Positions 42,176-51,385 of a stretch of DNA of 56,276 nt are shown here, in pieces; the stretch's first letter is position 1, and the number at the start of each line of letters is the position of its first letter. Both the position numbers and the translations under genes were made by a program. Source of the DNA: Caldilineales bacterium (GTDB taxonomy: Bacteria; Chloroflexota; Anaerolineae; J102); the NCBI GenBank assembly GCA_019695115.1, contig JAIBAP010000039.1, forward strand, positions 1 to 56,276. Reading direction: 5' to 3'. Below the pieces are notes generated by a model. It was not told the DNA's origin. It saw nothing but the letters and a program-made list of their open reading frames with translations, and ran no database searches.

Positions 42176-43471
42176 TTACCTCGGTTCGATGCTGACCACG
42201 GCGGTCTGGTTCCAGAGCAGGCGCTCGTCCTGCTGGTCGGGGGTGATGACGACGGTGTAGACGATGTCGCCGCGCTTGTCTTCGCCGATGGGCCGGACGA
42301 GTTTGACCACGCCTGTTTTCTCCAGGCCGGGGATGGCGTCGAAGGTGAGGCTGACGGGCATACCTTCGACGATGGCGACGGCGTCGAATTCGGTCAGGTC
42401 TTCGGTTTCGATCTGCCAGGCGCTGAGGTTGGCCAGGCGCAGCACCGGGGCGCCGGCGGCGGCCTGTTCGCCGGCGCGGGCGTCGAGTTGGGCGATGACG
42501 CCGGCAAAGGGCGCTTTCAGTTCGGTTTCGGCCAGGGCGGCCTGGGCCTGAACGACGGCAGCCTGGGCGGCGGCGACATCGGCTTCAAGGACGGCCAGGC
42601 TTTCGGGGCGGGCGCCGGCCAGCAAGAGGTCGAGCTGGGCCTGGGCCTGATCGACATCGGCCTGGGCTGCGGCCAGGTCGGCGGGGCGGACGGCTTTGAG
42701 GGCGTCGAGTTGGGCCTGGGCGCGGCTGACGCCAGCGCGGGCGGCAGCGAGGTCGGCGGCGGTGGCGCCCTGCTGCAGGTCGGCCAGACGAGCCTGGGCG
42801 GCCTGGACGGCGTTGGTGGCCTGTTCCAGTTGGGCAGCTTCGGGGCGGGCGCCGATGTCGGCGTTGCCGGCCACGCGGTCATAGGCGGCCTGGGCCTGGC
42901 GTTGCACGGCCTGGGCGTTGGCCAGTTCGGCCTCGGCGGCGATGCGTTGCTGCTGGCTGGCGCCTGCTTGCGTTTTTTGCAGGGCGGCCTGGGCCTGGCT
43001 CAGGTCGGCGGTGGCGGCGGCCAGGTCGGCGGCCTGGGCTTCGGCGCTGAGGCGGTCGCGCCGGGCCAGGGCGGCGGCCAGGGCGGCCTGGGCGGCGGCG
43101 ATTTCCTGGCCGCGGGCGCCAGCTTCGACTTCGGCCAGGCGGGCCTGGGCGCGGGCGAGTTGAGCTTCGGCCTGGGCCAGGGCGGCCTGCTGGCGGGCGG
43201 ATTCGAGCCGCACCAGGGTTTGTCCGTCCCTCACCGCCTGGCCTTCGGCCACCAGCACCTCGGCGATGATGCCGCTGACCGGCAGGCTGAGGTCGGCGCT
43301 CTGGCTGGGGACGACGCGGCCATCGACGACGATGGCGGCCGGTTGGGCGGCGGCGACCGTCTCGGCGGCTTCGGCGACGTTGGCGGCTGGTTGGCGCAAC
43401 TGGAAAGCGGTAAAGGCGCCGCCGGCCAGGATGACGAGTGCGGCGGCGATGATGAGCGGTTTCTTTCGCAT
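42176..43471 (-). CDS. Membrane-fusion protein (HlyD/DevB-like)
   Basis: 431 residues. An N-terminal anchor (~5-22) precedes a lipoyl-like beta hairpin ('GRVVPSQSADLSLPVSGIIAEV'). A very long Ala/Gln-rich coiled coil (~95-310) made of 'AAQAALAAALARRD'-like heptads follows, then the second lipoyl half ('LKAPFAGVIAQLDAR') and beta barrel. It is the periplasmic adaptor of the export system with the downstream permease and ATPase. In a monoderm or atypical-envelope phylum it may work without an outer-membrane channel. The coiled coil is longer than in typical DevB. Confidence 0.93.
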   Translation of the reverse strand: MRKKPLIIAAALVILAGGAFTAFQLRQPAANVAEAAETVAAAQPAAIVVDGRVVPSQSADLSLPVSGIIAEVLVAEGQAVRDGQTLVRLESARQQAALAQAEAQLARAQARLAEVEAGARGQEIAAAQAALAAALARRDRLSAEAQAADLAAATADLSQAQAALQKTQAGASQQQRIAAEAELANAQAVQRQAQAAYDRVAGNADIGARPEAAQLEQATNAVQAAQARLADLQQGATAADLAAARAGVSRAQAQLDALKAVRPADLAAAQADVDQAQAQLDLLLAGARPESLAVLEADVAAAQAAVVQAQAALAETELKAPFAGVIAQLDARAGEQAAAGAPVLRLANLSAWQIETEDLTEFDAVAIVEGMPVSLTFDAIPGLEKTGVVKLVRPIGEDKRGDIVYTVVITPDQQDERLLWNQTAVVSIEPR

Positions 43472-44077
43472 GGGGTGGTTCCTCGGATTGAGATCGGATT
43501 GATGGGGTTCGCCTGCTGGGGTTGTTTGGGGCGAACAGTGGTGAGCATAGCGGAAGCCGAGGAGGAGATCAGTGATCTCTACTCCAATTGCAATGATTTT
43601 GTCGATAATTTGTCGATATTTTGTTGATCGACTTGGCCCAGCAAGAATTCTATCGCCGCTCGCACCGGCGATAGCTCTCGGTTATGATCTCTTCCCGCCC
43701 CGCTGGCCCGGGCCCTGGTCTTATGCTGCCAGGCGCCAACCAAGTTCTTTCAGGCGCTCGCTGGCATTAAAATTCGAAGGTGGATTGATCTATCCTTGAC
43801 CAAGTTCGCGCCTCATGTTGTGCCTTGCCGTGAACCGACCGCAGCCCCCTTCATCGATCTCCAACTCAACCCTGGCCCCGTAAACTGTAGGGGTGTTGCC
43901 ATCTTGGGTGGGGCGCCCGGTTTTCTCACCGAAGGCAGCAAGCTGAGACGACGGCGGTTTCCCACAATTCGCGCTCGAAATCGATGTCGGCTTTGGCGGG
44001 CATCAAAGCAACCTCGTTGGCGCAGCACATAGGCGCTTTGGACCACGTCGGGAAAGTCCCAGCACAACAAGCTCACC
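43472..44077. other. 606-bp gap with degraded sequence
   Basis: No intact gene is seen. The gap has an 8-bp inverted repeat CTATCGCC/GGCGATAG near 43650-43674 and a short fragment resembling the N-terminus of a type I methylase subunit at 43926-44003. A further fragment downstream of it has protein-like character ('VELEIDEGGCGRFTARHN') but no recognisable family. It looks like a graveyard of decayed genes next to vapBC. Confidence 0.5.
43926..44003 (-). pseudogene. HsdM-like N-terminal remnant
   Basis: From ATG 44003 the frame reads 'MPAKADIDFERELWETAVV' and then stops. The FERELWETA block is typical of the first residues of type I restriction-modification M subunits. Only 25 codons remain. 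The call rests on this short similarity and could be chance. Confidence 0.3.
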
Positions 44078-44467
44078 TCAGATGGTTCTGACATGGGCGT
44101 ACTCCCGCATTTTGCCATCGCTCGTGACCAGAGAACAGCTGTAGTGGAGTGCGGTGGCAACGATGATTTCATCCGCAGGGTCGCTGCGAAACCCATCTGG
44201 CAACTGTGTCGCGAGCATGGCGATCTCTGGAGTCAGGGGCAAGACCTGGATTCCTGGATAGCCGAGCGCCATTTCCAACCATGTCTTCAGTGAACGTTTC
44301 AGCTCGATCCTACCAAGCTGCACCAGTTTGGCAATCTCCCAGCATGAGATGACGCTCACACCAATGACATCTTGCTCGTGCGCCAGGAGTGCTTCCATCT
44401 GGCGTCGCGTCAAGGGCTTGGGATCAAGCACCCACCACAGCCAAATATGGGTGTCGATGACAATCAT
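44078..44467 (-). CDS. vapC: PIN-domain toxin (VapC-like)
   Basis: 129 residues with the four conserved acidic positions of PIN ribonucleases: Asp5 ('VIDTHIWLWW'), Glu44 ('SCWEIAKLV'), Asp ('DPADEIIVATAL') and Asp ('LVTSDGKMREY'). It should cleave RNA and be held inactive by the antitoxin encoded directly upstream; starts and stops overlap by ATGA (44464-44467). The length is normal. The gene is intact. Confidence 0.94.
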   Translation of the reverse strand: MIVIDTHIWLWWVLDPKPLTRRQMEALLAHEQDVIGVSVISCWEIAKLVQLGRIELKRSLKTWLEMALGYPGIQVLPLTPEIAMLATQLPDGFRSDPADEIIVATALHYSCSLVTSDGKMREYAHVRTI

Positions 44468-44706
44468 ATGATCTCACCGCGCACAGCATCCCAGGCTTCG
44501 GGTGGCAAGGCTGGAGCGAACGGTTCGAGGTAGACGTATGGTTCTCCCCGCAATGGATAGCGTGCGACTTCGCCCGCGACCGCTTGGGAAATTGTCGATC
44601 GTTGCGCTGATTTCAGCACGGCAATGAAGTCGAGCACCTGTGCCTGCGCGCCAGTAGGGAGGCCAGCTAGTTCACTAATAACTTGTTCGATCACGGCGTT
44701 GCTCAT
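44464..44706 (-). CDS. vapB: VapB-like antitoxin (DUF2281)
   Basis: 80 residues from ATG 44706, preceded by AGGAGG. 'VIEQVISELAGLPTGAQAQVLDFIAVLK' is the DUF2281-type helical start, and the C-terminal part ('EPFAPALPPEAWDAVRGEII') is the toxin-binding tail. It is not an AbrB-type VapB, but this family commonly pairs with PIN toxins. Overlaps vapC by ATGA. Confidence 0.88.
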   Translation of the reverse strand: MSNAVIEQVISELAGLPTGAQAQVLDFIAVLKSAQRSTISQAVAGEVARYPLRGEPYVYLEPFAPALPPEAWDAVRGEII

Positions 44707-44806
44707 GAAAGTCCTCCTGGCATCATGCCAACTCAATCGTACAATAATCCTCCAGTTCGATCAAACTCCAGTCATGCGCCCCCCTCCCACCTCGCATCGT
44801 CGTCTC

Positions 44807-46363
44807 CTACTTCCTTCTCCCTATCAGCCCCCTCAACCCCCTCACCTCCGGCGAACCAAACAGCCACGCCGCCCCGGCATAGGCCGCCGCCGCCAACCCG
44901 CCGATGACGACCGCCTGCACCGGCCGCGACCAGCCTGCCCCCACCCGCAAGAGCACGAACACGACCGCGGCCATGACAGTCGCCGCCGCCACGGTGCTGA
45001 CCAGGCTGCGCCCCACCCGCCGCTCGCCCCAGCCGCCCAGCCGCACCCGCAGCAGCCAGAGCAGGATGCCGGCTTCGGCCAGCGTCGCCGCCGAATTGGC
45101 CAGGGCCAGACCGCCGTGCGCCAGCGGCCGGATGAGGATCAGGCTGAGGGCCACATTGGCCGCCATCGCCCCCACCCCCACCAAAACCGGGGTGAGCGTA
45201 TCCTTGAGGGCGTAGAAGCCCCGCGCGGCGATCTCCACCACGGCATGGCCCACCAGCCCTAGTGCAAAGAAGGCGAGAGCGAAAGCCGTCATCTGGACAT
45301 CGGCGGCATCGAAGGCCCCTCGCTCGAGCAGCAGCGAGACGATGGGTTGGCGCAGCAGGATCAGGAGGATGGCGGCCGGGAGGGTGAGGAAGGCAAGCAG
45401 GGCGAAGATGCCGCCCAGCGTCTCGCGCATGGCCTGGCGTTGGCCCAGGGCGGACTGGTGGGCGAAGGTGGGGAAGGCGGCGGTGGCGATGGCCTGGGCG
45501 AAGATGCCCTGCGGCAGCAGCATGATCAGCCAGGCGTAGTTGAGGGCGCTGATCGAGCCGGCGACCAGGTGCGAGGCCAGGAAGACGTTGACCATGAAGT
45601 TGATCTGCACCACGGCCAGGCCCAGCACTCGCGGCCCCATCAGCCGCAACACCTCGCGCACCCCGGCGTCGGCCAGGTTGAGCGAGGCCGTCCAGCGGGC
45701 GCCAAAGTGGAGCAGGCCGGGAACCTGGATCAGCAGATGCAGGCTGGCCCCCACCACCACGCCCACCACCAGCGCCCGGATGCCCATGACCGGGGCCAGG
45801 AGGAGCGCCGCCAGGATGATGGCCAGGTTGTAGAAGATGGGGGCCAGGCCGGGCAAGAGGAAGTGATGAAAGGCGTTGAGGATGGCCATCACCAGCCCGC
45901 TGAGGCCGAAGATGACGGTGCTGACCAGCATCCAGCGCATCAGGCTCACGGTCAGGGCTTGCTGTTCGGGTGTGAAGCCGGGCGCAATCACGTGCGCCAC
46001 CAGCGGGCGGGCGAGGACGGCCGCCAGGATGGCCAGGACGGTCAGCGCCAGCACCAGCAGGTTGGCGACCTTGCCCGCCAGATCCCAGGCCGAGGCCACA
46101 TGGTCGTGGGCCAGGCGCTCGGAGAAGGTGGGGAGGAAGGCCGAAGCCAGGGCGCCGCCCGCCACCAGGGTGAAGAGGAGGTCGGGCAGGCGGAAGGCGG
46201 CCAGATAGGCGTCCAACTCGGCCCCGGCCCCGAACCTGGCCCCGATCACGATCTCGCGCAGCAGGCCCAGGGCGCGGCTGGCGATGAAAAGGACCATGAC
46301 CAGGCTGGCGGCGCGGGCGATACGGGCGAGGGGGGAACGACTGAAGTCGTTACTACGAGGCAT
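44807..46363 (-). CDS. murJ: Lipid II flippase
   Basis: 518 residues from ATG 46363, with about 14 transmembrane helices. It is the MVF/MurJ family flippase that moves lipid II across the membrane for peptidoglycan synthesis. 'REIVIGARFGAGAELDAYLAAFRLPDLL' (family block near the N-terminus) and 'GGALASAFLPTFSE' are characteristic, as is 'IVSLLLERGAFDAADV'. The first ~14 codons (PRSNDFSRSPLAR) come from a dispersed palindromic repeat present twice in tandem. The start is therefore unusual, and the ancestral N-terminus may have been shorter or elsewhere. Confidence 0.95.
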   Translation of the reverse strand: MPRSNDFSRSPLARIARAASLVMVLFIASRALGLLREIVIGARFGAGAELDAYLAAFRLPDLLFTLVAGGALASAFLPTFSERLAHDHVASAWDLAGKVANLLVLALTVLAILAAVLARPLVAHVIAPGFTPEQQALTVSLMRWMLVSTVIFGLSGLVMAILNAFHHFLLPGLAPIFYNLAIILAALLLAPVMGIRALVVGVVVGASLHLLIQVPGLLHFGARWTASLNLADAGVREVLRLMGPRVLGLAVVQINFMVNVFLASHLVAGSISALNYAWLIMLLPQGIFAQAIATAAFPTFAHQSALGQRQAMRETLGGIFALLAFLTLPAAILLILLRQPIVSLLLERGAFDAADVQMTAFALAFFALGLVGHAVVEIAARGFYALKDTLTPVLVGVGAMAANVALSLILIRPLAHGGLALANSAATLAEAGILLWLLRVRLGGWGERRVGRSLVSTVAAATVMAAVVFVLLRVGAGWSRPVQAVVIGGLAAAAYAGAAWLFGSPEVRGLRGLIGRRK

Positions 46364-46438
46364 GAATGGGATCGGCGATGCGGGCGAGGGGGGAACGACT
46401 GAAGTCGTTACTACGAGGCATGAATGGGATCGATGAGC
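46323..46438. repeat. 58-bp direct repeat with ACGACTGAAGTCGT palindrome
   Basis: Two copies at an offset of 58 bp (46323 and 46381), nearly identical for about 50 bases (GGGCGAGGGGGGAACGAC... core) and including the palindrome ACGACTGAAGTCGT followed by TACTACGAGG. The murJ start codon lies in the first copy. A diverged relative is inside argJ (21601-21671). Confidence 0.9.
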
Positions 46439-46514
46439 CAGAAAGGCGTTGGTGTCGAAGGCAGGCCGGCGTCCATGGCGGCATTGTAGCGGATATGTGG
46501 CCCTGCGGCCATTC

Positions 46515-46529
46515 AGGTGCGTCGCACCT
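46515..46529. repeat. Palindrome AGGTGCGTCGCACCT
   Basis: An interrupted 15-bp palindrome (AGGTGCG T CGCACCT) sharing its core with the inner arms of the 16704-16799 palindrome and with 34689-34738. Confidence 0.7.
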
Positions 46530-46537
46530 CCAGTGCC

Positions 46538-46566
46538 TTGCCTCCCCGCCGCGCTTGGGCTACAAT
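46538..46566 (+). promoter_or_regulatory. Promoter of the 46619 small gene
   Basis: TTGCCT (46538-46543), a 17-base spacer and TACAAT (46561-46566). The small gene begins 52 bases downstream. Confidence 0.55.
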
Positions 46567-46618
46567 CAGGCTGACCGGCGCCCAATCGCCCGGTCTTTCT
46601 TGAACGAGAGGCGTCGCT

Positions 46619-46834
46619 ATGAAAGCCCAAACGCACGAACCAACACAATTACCGCAACACCTGCCGCACACCTGGGAGGCCCGTCTCCTGGGCGGATTTC
46701 TCAACGAAAGCGAGTGGGAGATGCTGCGTGAGATGGTGGATGACGGCGAGGCGAAGACGGTGGAGGAAGCCGCCCGCTTGCTCGATTTCAAGGATCGAGA
46801 ACTGAATCTGGGGGATACGTTTTACGGTTTTTGA
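46619..46834 (+). CDS. Small hypothetical protein
   Basis: 71 residues, mostly helical and acidic ('NESEWEMLREMVDDGEAKTVEEAARLLD'). I do not recognise a family. The size, promoter and a GAGAGG ribosome site 8 bases before the ATG support a real gene. The 'KTVEEAARLLD' portion resembles a helix-turn-helix-like or antitoxin-type segment, but that is too short to rely on. It converges on the giant propeller gene, with 12 bases between the two stop codons. Confidence 0.6.
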   Translation: MKAQTHEPTQLPQHLPHTWEARLLGGFLNESEWEMLREMVDDGEAKTVEEAARLLDFKDRELNLGDTFYGF

Positions 46835-46846
46835 CGCCGGCGCGCC

Positions 46847-49800
46847 TCATACTGCGTCCGCGCTTGAGGCGAGAGTTGCAGATCTTCGGATGAGGGGGAA
46901 CCACAGCGAGGGCGCGGTCGCGCGAGTCGGTGTGGGCGTCGGCGTTGCGGCCGGCGGCGGTGATGGCGTGACGGTGGGTGATGGCGTGATGGTGGGTGTC
47001 GGCGTGACGCTTGGCGTCAGTGTCGGTGTTGGACTGTAGGCTGAAGGGTCGCGCAGGGTCATCAGACCGCTATAGCCGGCCGCGACATGAATGGCGTCGC
47101 CACGAGCAGAAAGCCCCTCGATCGGGACAGGCAGGGTGTACAGCCCCGTCTGGAAGGGGTGTCGTGGGTCGGATACGTCGATGCTGAGAACGCGGCTGCC
47201 GGCTGCCACATAGGCGCGGTTGCCTTCGACATAGAGATCTTTGACCTGATCGGTCGTCGATAGGGCAACCTGGCCAAGCAGAGCCGGATGGGCGGGGTCG
47301 GCCATGTCAACGATCTGCAACTGGGGGCCGCTCGCCAGCACATAGGCCACGCGCCCGGCCACATACAGCCGCAGGAGAGTGGCGCCAAGATCGATGCTGC
47401 CGAGCACGCCGGCAGGATGGCTGAGATCGACGATGGAGAAGCGGCTGCCATGTATGATCGAAGCGAACGACTCATCTACAGCCACGTCGCTCATCTCCAG
47501 ATCGAACCTGCCCAGCGATTGCACATTCGCCAGATCGCGAGCATCGATGATCTGCCAACCTGCCAGCTGATAGTCGAGGTAGATATGGGCAAATACATAA
47601 CCACCGGAGACACGAATCCACGGCGCCCTTTCGTCATAGTCGTACCAGTCCCAGACGCCCCAACGCCCAGGTGCAGACGGATCCACGGCATCGACGTAGT
47701 CAGCGACGCGCACACCAGAGTCATCTTCGACGGTCACGCGCAAGTAAAGACGGTCGCCATCAAGAAAGAGGTGAGGGTCGGCGATGTTCGGCCAGAACTC
47801 ACTTTGGAACGAATTGAGTAGAGATGGATGCAGGGGATCGCTCACCGCCAGGGCTTGCACACCATATGCTGTCTGCACATGAAGCGTCTCGCCGCTGCTC
47901 AGCGTGTCCTGAGCGAAGGCATGGTGGAAATCAGTGATCAGGGCCATGTCCTGAGTCAGGTCGAAGACATGCCACTCGTTGATTCCTGTGAGGCGGTTCC
48001 ATCGCCGCAGATAAAGGCGATCGGCGCTGGCCAGCAGGTTGTCACCGCTTCTATTGAGTCCGCGCTCCGCCACCAGGATGGGTAGGCGGGGATTCGACAT
48101 GTCGTAGGCCAGGATACTGCCCTCGCCATAGTAATAGGCCTGACTGATGTAGAGAGAACGGCCGCTGGTGGCAAAACCCTGAATGTAACCACCTCGCGGC
48201 GCCCAGAACTCCCCTGCTCCCTGCGGATGGGCAGGGTCGGTGACATCGACCAGGTGTAGCATGTTGCAGCTGACCTTGATGCCGCAGTAAGGACTTGCCA
48301 GCAAGTAGATGACGCCATCGGCGTAAGCGCCGATTCGATACAGATACTTTTGCGGTATGGAATAGGCGCCCACCAGCGATGGTGAAGCCAGATTGGCAAT
48401 GTCGTAGATCAACAGCCGCCATCCACGCACCTCGTAGCCGTAATGCCCATCCAGATCACCCGGTAGCCTGGCAACAGCGGGAACGGAGGCGAGGAGCGCG
48501 GGATGCCAGGGATCAGTCACATCCACCAACCATCGCTGGCTTTCACCCAACACGTACAGCCTGTTGCCATCCAGGTGGAGCCGGCCCTTGAGCGAGGGCA
48601 GGTGCGCGGCCACGTTTGGACGGGCGGGGTCAGAAATGTCTACGATGATCAGGCCATCGGCCATGACCATGAGGGCCGCGCCTGCGGGAAGGATTTGCTG
48701 CAAGGAACCCGGCAACAGTGGGGTGCGACCTATCTCGCGGAACGGCGCCGCGCTGGTGTCCACAATCGCCACTTGCGGGCCAATCGCCAGGTAGGCATAG
48801 TCGTCTTGCACAGCGCGGACATCGTTCAGCCCTGGGCCAAAGGGACTGCCGCCCCATTGGCTGACAAATTCCAGGGTCTGGTTGGGCGGGGTGGCGGTGG
48901 GGACGGGCGTGGCCGTCGGGGTGGGGGTGGCGGTGGGGGTCAGGGTGGGGGTAGGCGTGGCAGGCTGATGGCAGGGCGCCGCCTGGGCGGGTGCGTAGGC
49001 AGGGTGGTTGGTCAGATAAAGAGCGTCCAGCCGGGCGTTTGGCTCGCGGGAGCGAAAACGCAGGGTGTGCGTCCCAGCGGTCAAACCCACGGGCAGGGCG
49101 CGCCCCTGGTCGGGATGCACCAGGTCCCAGCCCCAGATCCATTGCCCGTCGAACTGCGGGATCTCGTAGTGATACTCTGGCCCTCCATCGACCGAGACCC
49201 AGAAGGAGTTCTGATTCCAGGCCAGGCCCATGACCCGCGCCCAAACAACATAATTGCCGGCACTGGGTGTATCGAACGTGAACGCCGCCGTTCCCTGCGA
49301 ATAAGCCACAGTCGAGGCAACATAGCCGCCGCCGCAGGCGCCAGCGTCGTTGACAGGCGCCATAGGCGGCGTCAAAGTCGTCGATTCCGCCTCCCGCCAC
49401 CAGGCGCCAATGACCGCTGGAACGTAGCGAACGAGAGTCAGCCCGTGGGCGCCATGCGCAAGATAGATATCGGGACCTGCTGCTATCGCCCTGTTCAACT
49501 CCAGGCCCGTGTAGCGCCCGACGGTGCGCGGTTGTTCGGGGTCGCTGATATCGACGGCGTCAACCTGGCCGTAGCCGGCGACGAGAGCCAGGTTCCCGGC
49601 GATGTCCAGACGCCAACCTTGTCCACGGCCGAAACCGACTTGGAAGGGGGCTGCCGGCGTCGATACGTCGATAATCTCGAAACCCTCATCGCTGAGGAGA
49701 TAGACATAGCGGTCGCTGGCCGCCACATCCCGAATCCAATAATCGGCCTGGCTGCCGTAAGTCGCCACCACCGTGGGTCGGGTAGGGTCAGTGACATCGA

Positions 49801-51238
49801 CGACCAGCAGGCCCCGGCTACCTACATAGGCGAAAACACCATTCGCAGTGGCAACGATATCAACAGACGTCATGCCGATATCCATGAGGACGCCGATCTC
49901 GCGCGGATGGCTGGGATCGGCGATGTCCAGGATATGCAATTTGTAGTCGCCAACAACGTAGGCAAGCTGGTTCGAGATAACCACATCCCGCACCAACGGC
50001 ATGGTGTAATCGCCAATCGCGTTCATTGCCGCGGGATTGTGCACATCTACGACGACCAGCCCCTCGTCGGTGCCCACATAGGCATAGGCGCCGCTGATCC
50101 TGACCAAACTGGGGTTCTCGGTGAGGGGCAGGCGGCCGACGATGACAGGCGAGGCAGGGTTGCTGATGTCGAGGCTGTACAGACCAGAGCTGGCATCGGC
50201 GACATAGGTGTAGCGCCCGCTATTGGCGAGGTCGCGCACGGCCCCCAGGCGTACGAAACCCTCCAACATCTGGGGTGAGCCGGGTTGGGCGACCATAAAG
50301 ACGCGCAGGCCGCCCCCGCCGCTGGCGATATAGGCGAAATCACCGGCCAGGGCCAGGCGATGGCCATCGCCCCCGGACGTCCAATGGGCTGCAAGCTGAT
50401 CGGGATGGAGCGGATCGGAAATATCGAAGACGAACAACGCAGCATTGGCGTTGATCACAAAGGCATAATGATCGCGGACGAACACATCCCGCGGATTCTC
50501 GACCTCAATCCAACCGGCTTGTTTGGGCGCGGAGGGATCGGCAACATCGACCAGGGTCAGCCCGAAAGAAGTGAACAGATAGGCATAGCGTCCGGCAACG
50601 AAGACGCCGAACCCGTCCCACTCTTCGAATTCGCCGATACGGTGGGGGTGGGCCGATTGGCTGACATCGAACACCCCCAAACGGCCGCAGCCCACAAGAT
50701 AAGCATAGCTGCCAACGACATGTAAGTCCTCGGCGCAAGCATCGATCCCGCCGATCACCACCGGCTCGGCGGGCAGGCTCACATCCAGGATCAATTGCGG
50801 CCTTTCGTTTCCCCTGGCGACGTACAGGGTCGATCCCACGCGTTGAAGCGCCCTTCCAAATGCTCCCAGATCCAGCGTCCCGACGCGCACGGGTGCAGCC
50901 GGGTCTGTCACATCCACCACCTGCAGGTTATTTCCTTCGAGGGCATAGGCAACCTCTCCGTTTACGGCCACGTGCCTGATCTCCTCGGCAAATGGTTCCG
51001 ACTGGCCAATAAGGGTGGGGTTGCCCGGGTTGGCCAGCCCCAACACGGCCAGGCGCCGTCCCAGGCCGATGACGGCGCGGCCAGCGGTGACATCCACCCC
51101 GTAGACGGCGCCTCCGATCTGCCCGGTTACTTCCAGTTTTGTAGGCGATGGTTCTGCGCCGAAACTACTCTGGCTGCAGATAGCCCAGCCGACCATCACC
51201 AGCAGGACGATGAACGCGCAAACGATACGGTTCTTCAT
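46847..51238 (-). CDS. Giant secreted LVIVD beta-propeller protein
   Basis: 1,463 residues from ATG 51238, with AGGAG nine bases upstream. A signal peptide (~1-28) is followed by an array of LVIVD-type repeats ('LLVVDVTDPTRPTVVATYG', 'GYAYLTS...LxIxDIxDP') forming a first beta-propeller region (~35-625). At ~630-745 a carbohydrate-binding CBM6/35-like domain is inserted ('WWREAESTTLTPPM', 'GTAAFTFDTPSAGNYVVWARV', 'DALYLTN'). Then come a TPTPTAT linker (~765-795), a second set of LVIVD repeats (~800-1400), another Thr/Pro linker and a C-terminal 'SLWFPLIRRS'. Probably a cell-surface adhesion or polysaccharide-binding protein. No catalytic residues are evident. Confidence 0.9.
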   Translation of the reverse strand: MKNRIVCAFIVLLVMVGWAICSQSSFGAEPSPTKLEVTGQIGGAVYGVDVTAGRAVIGLGRRLAVLGLANPGNPTLIGQSEPFAEEIRHVAVNGEVAYALEGNNLQVVDVTDPAAPVRVGTLDLGAFGRALQRVGSTLYVARGNERPQLILDVSLPAEPVVIGGIDACAEDLHVVGSYAYLVGCGRLGVFDVSQSAHPHRIGEFEEWDGFGVFVAGRYAYLFTSFGLTLVDVADPSAPKQAGWIEVENPRDVFVRDHYAFVINANAALFVFDISDPLHPDQLAAHWTSGGDGHRLALAGDFAYIASGGGGLRVFMVAQPGSPQMLEGFVRLGAVRDLANSGRYTYVADASSGLYSLDISNPASPVIVGRLPLTENPSLVRISGAYAYVGTDEGLVVVDVHNPAAMNAIGDYTMPLVRDVVISNQLAYVVGDYKLHILDIADPSHPREIGVLMDIGMTSVDIVATANGVFAYVGSRGLLVVDVTDPTRPTVVATYGSQADYWIRDVAASDRYVYLLSDEGFEIIDVSTPAAPFQVGFGRGQGWRLDIAGNLALVAGYGQVDAVDISDPEQPRTVGRYTGLELNRAIAAGPDIYLAHGAHGLTLVRYVPAVIGAWWREAESTTLTPPMAPVNDAGACGGGYVASTVAYSQGTAAFTFDTPSAGNYVVWARVMGLAWNQNSFWVSVDGGPEYHYEIPQFDGQWIWGWDLVHPDQGRALPVGLTAGTHTLRFRSREPNARLDALYLTNHPAYAPAQAAPCHQPATPTPTLTPTATPTPTATPVPTATPPNQTLEFVSQWGGSPFGPGLNDVRAVQDDYAYLAIGPQVAIVDTSAAPFREIGRTPLLPGSLQQILPAGAALMVMADGLIIVDISDPARPNVAAHLPSLKGRLHLDGNRLYVLGESQRWLVDVTDPWHPALLASVPAVARLPGDLDGHYGYEVRGWRLLIYDIANLASPSLVGAYSIPQKYLYRIGAYADGVIYLLASPYCGIKVSCNMLHLVDVTDPAHPQGAGEFWAPRGGYIQGFATSGRSLYISQAYYYGEGSILAYDMSNPRLPILVAERGLNRSGDNLLASADRLYLRRWNRLTGINEWHVFDLTQDMALITDFHHAFAQDTLSSGETLHVQTAYGVQALAVSDPLHPSLLNSFQSEFWPNIADPHLFLDGDRLYLRVTVEDDSGVRVADYVDAVDPSAPGRWGVWDWYDYDERAPWIRVSGGYVFAHIYLDYQLAGWQIIDARDLANVQSLGRFDLEMSDVAVDESFASIIHGSRFSIVDLSHPAGVLGSIDLGATLLRLYVAGRVAYVLASGPQLQIVDMADPAHPALLGQVALSTTDQVKDLYVEGNRAYVAAGSRVLSIDVSDPRHPFQTGLYTLPVPIEGLSARGDAIHVAAGYSGLMTLRDPSAYSPTPTLTPSVTPTPTITPSPTVTPSPPPAATPTPTPTRATAPSLWFPLIRRSATLASSADAV

Positions 51239-51349
51239 GGCAGACACTCCTGTGAATTGCTTTACAATCTAGCAGAGTGTAATGAAAATAGCATGTAGAA
51301 CGAAAGCGCCGAACATGTAATTTTCTTCACTTATGCAACCAGCGCCTCT

Positions 51350-51378
51350 TTGTGGCTCGCTGCCCCCTGCGCTACAAT
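51350..51378 (+). promoter_or_regulatory. Promoter giving a leaderless mRNA
   Basis: TTGTGG (51350-51355), a 17-base spacer and TACAAT (51373-51378). The ATG of the next gene is only 7 bases beyond the -10, so transcription would begin at or next to the start codon. Confidence 0.55.
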
Positions 51379-51385
51379 CCGCTGC

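Noticed and set aside
41291-43627. 778-codon plus-strand frame opposite the efflux operon
   Set aside because: The Gly-rich sequence mirrors the Ala-rich coiled coil of the membrane-fusion protein on the minus strand.
48503-50278. 591-codon plus-strand frame inside the giant propeller gene
   Set aside because: It is antisense to clear LVIVD repeats and has no domain or ribosome site of its own.
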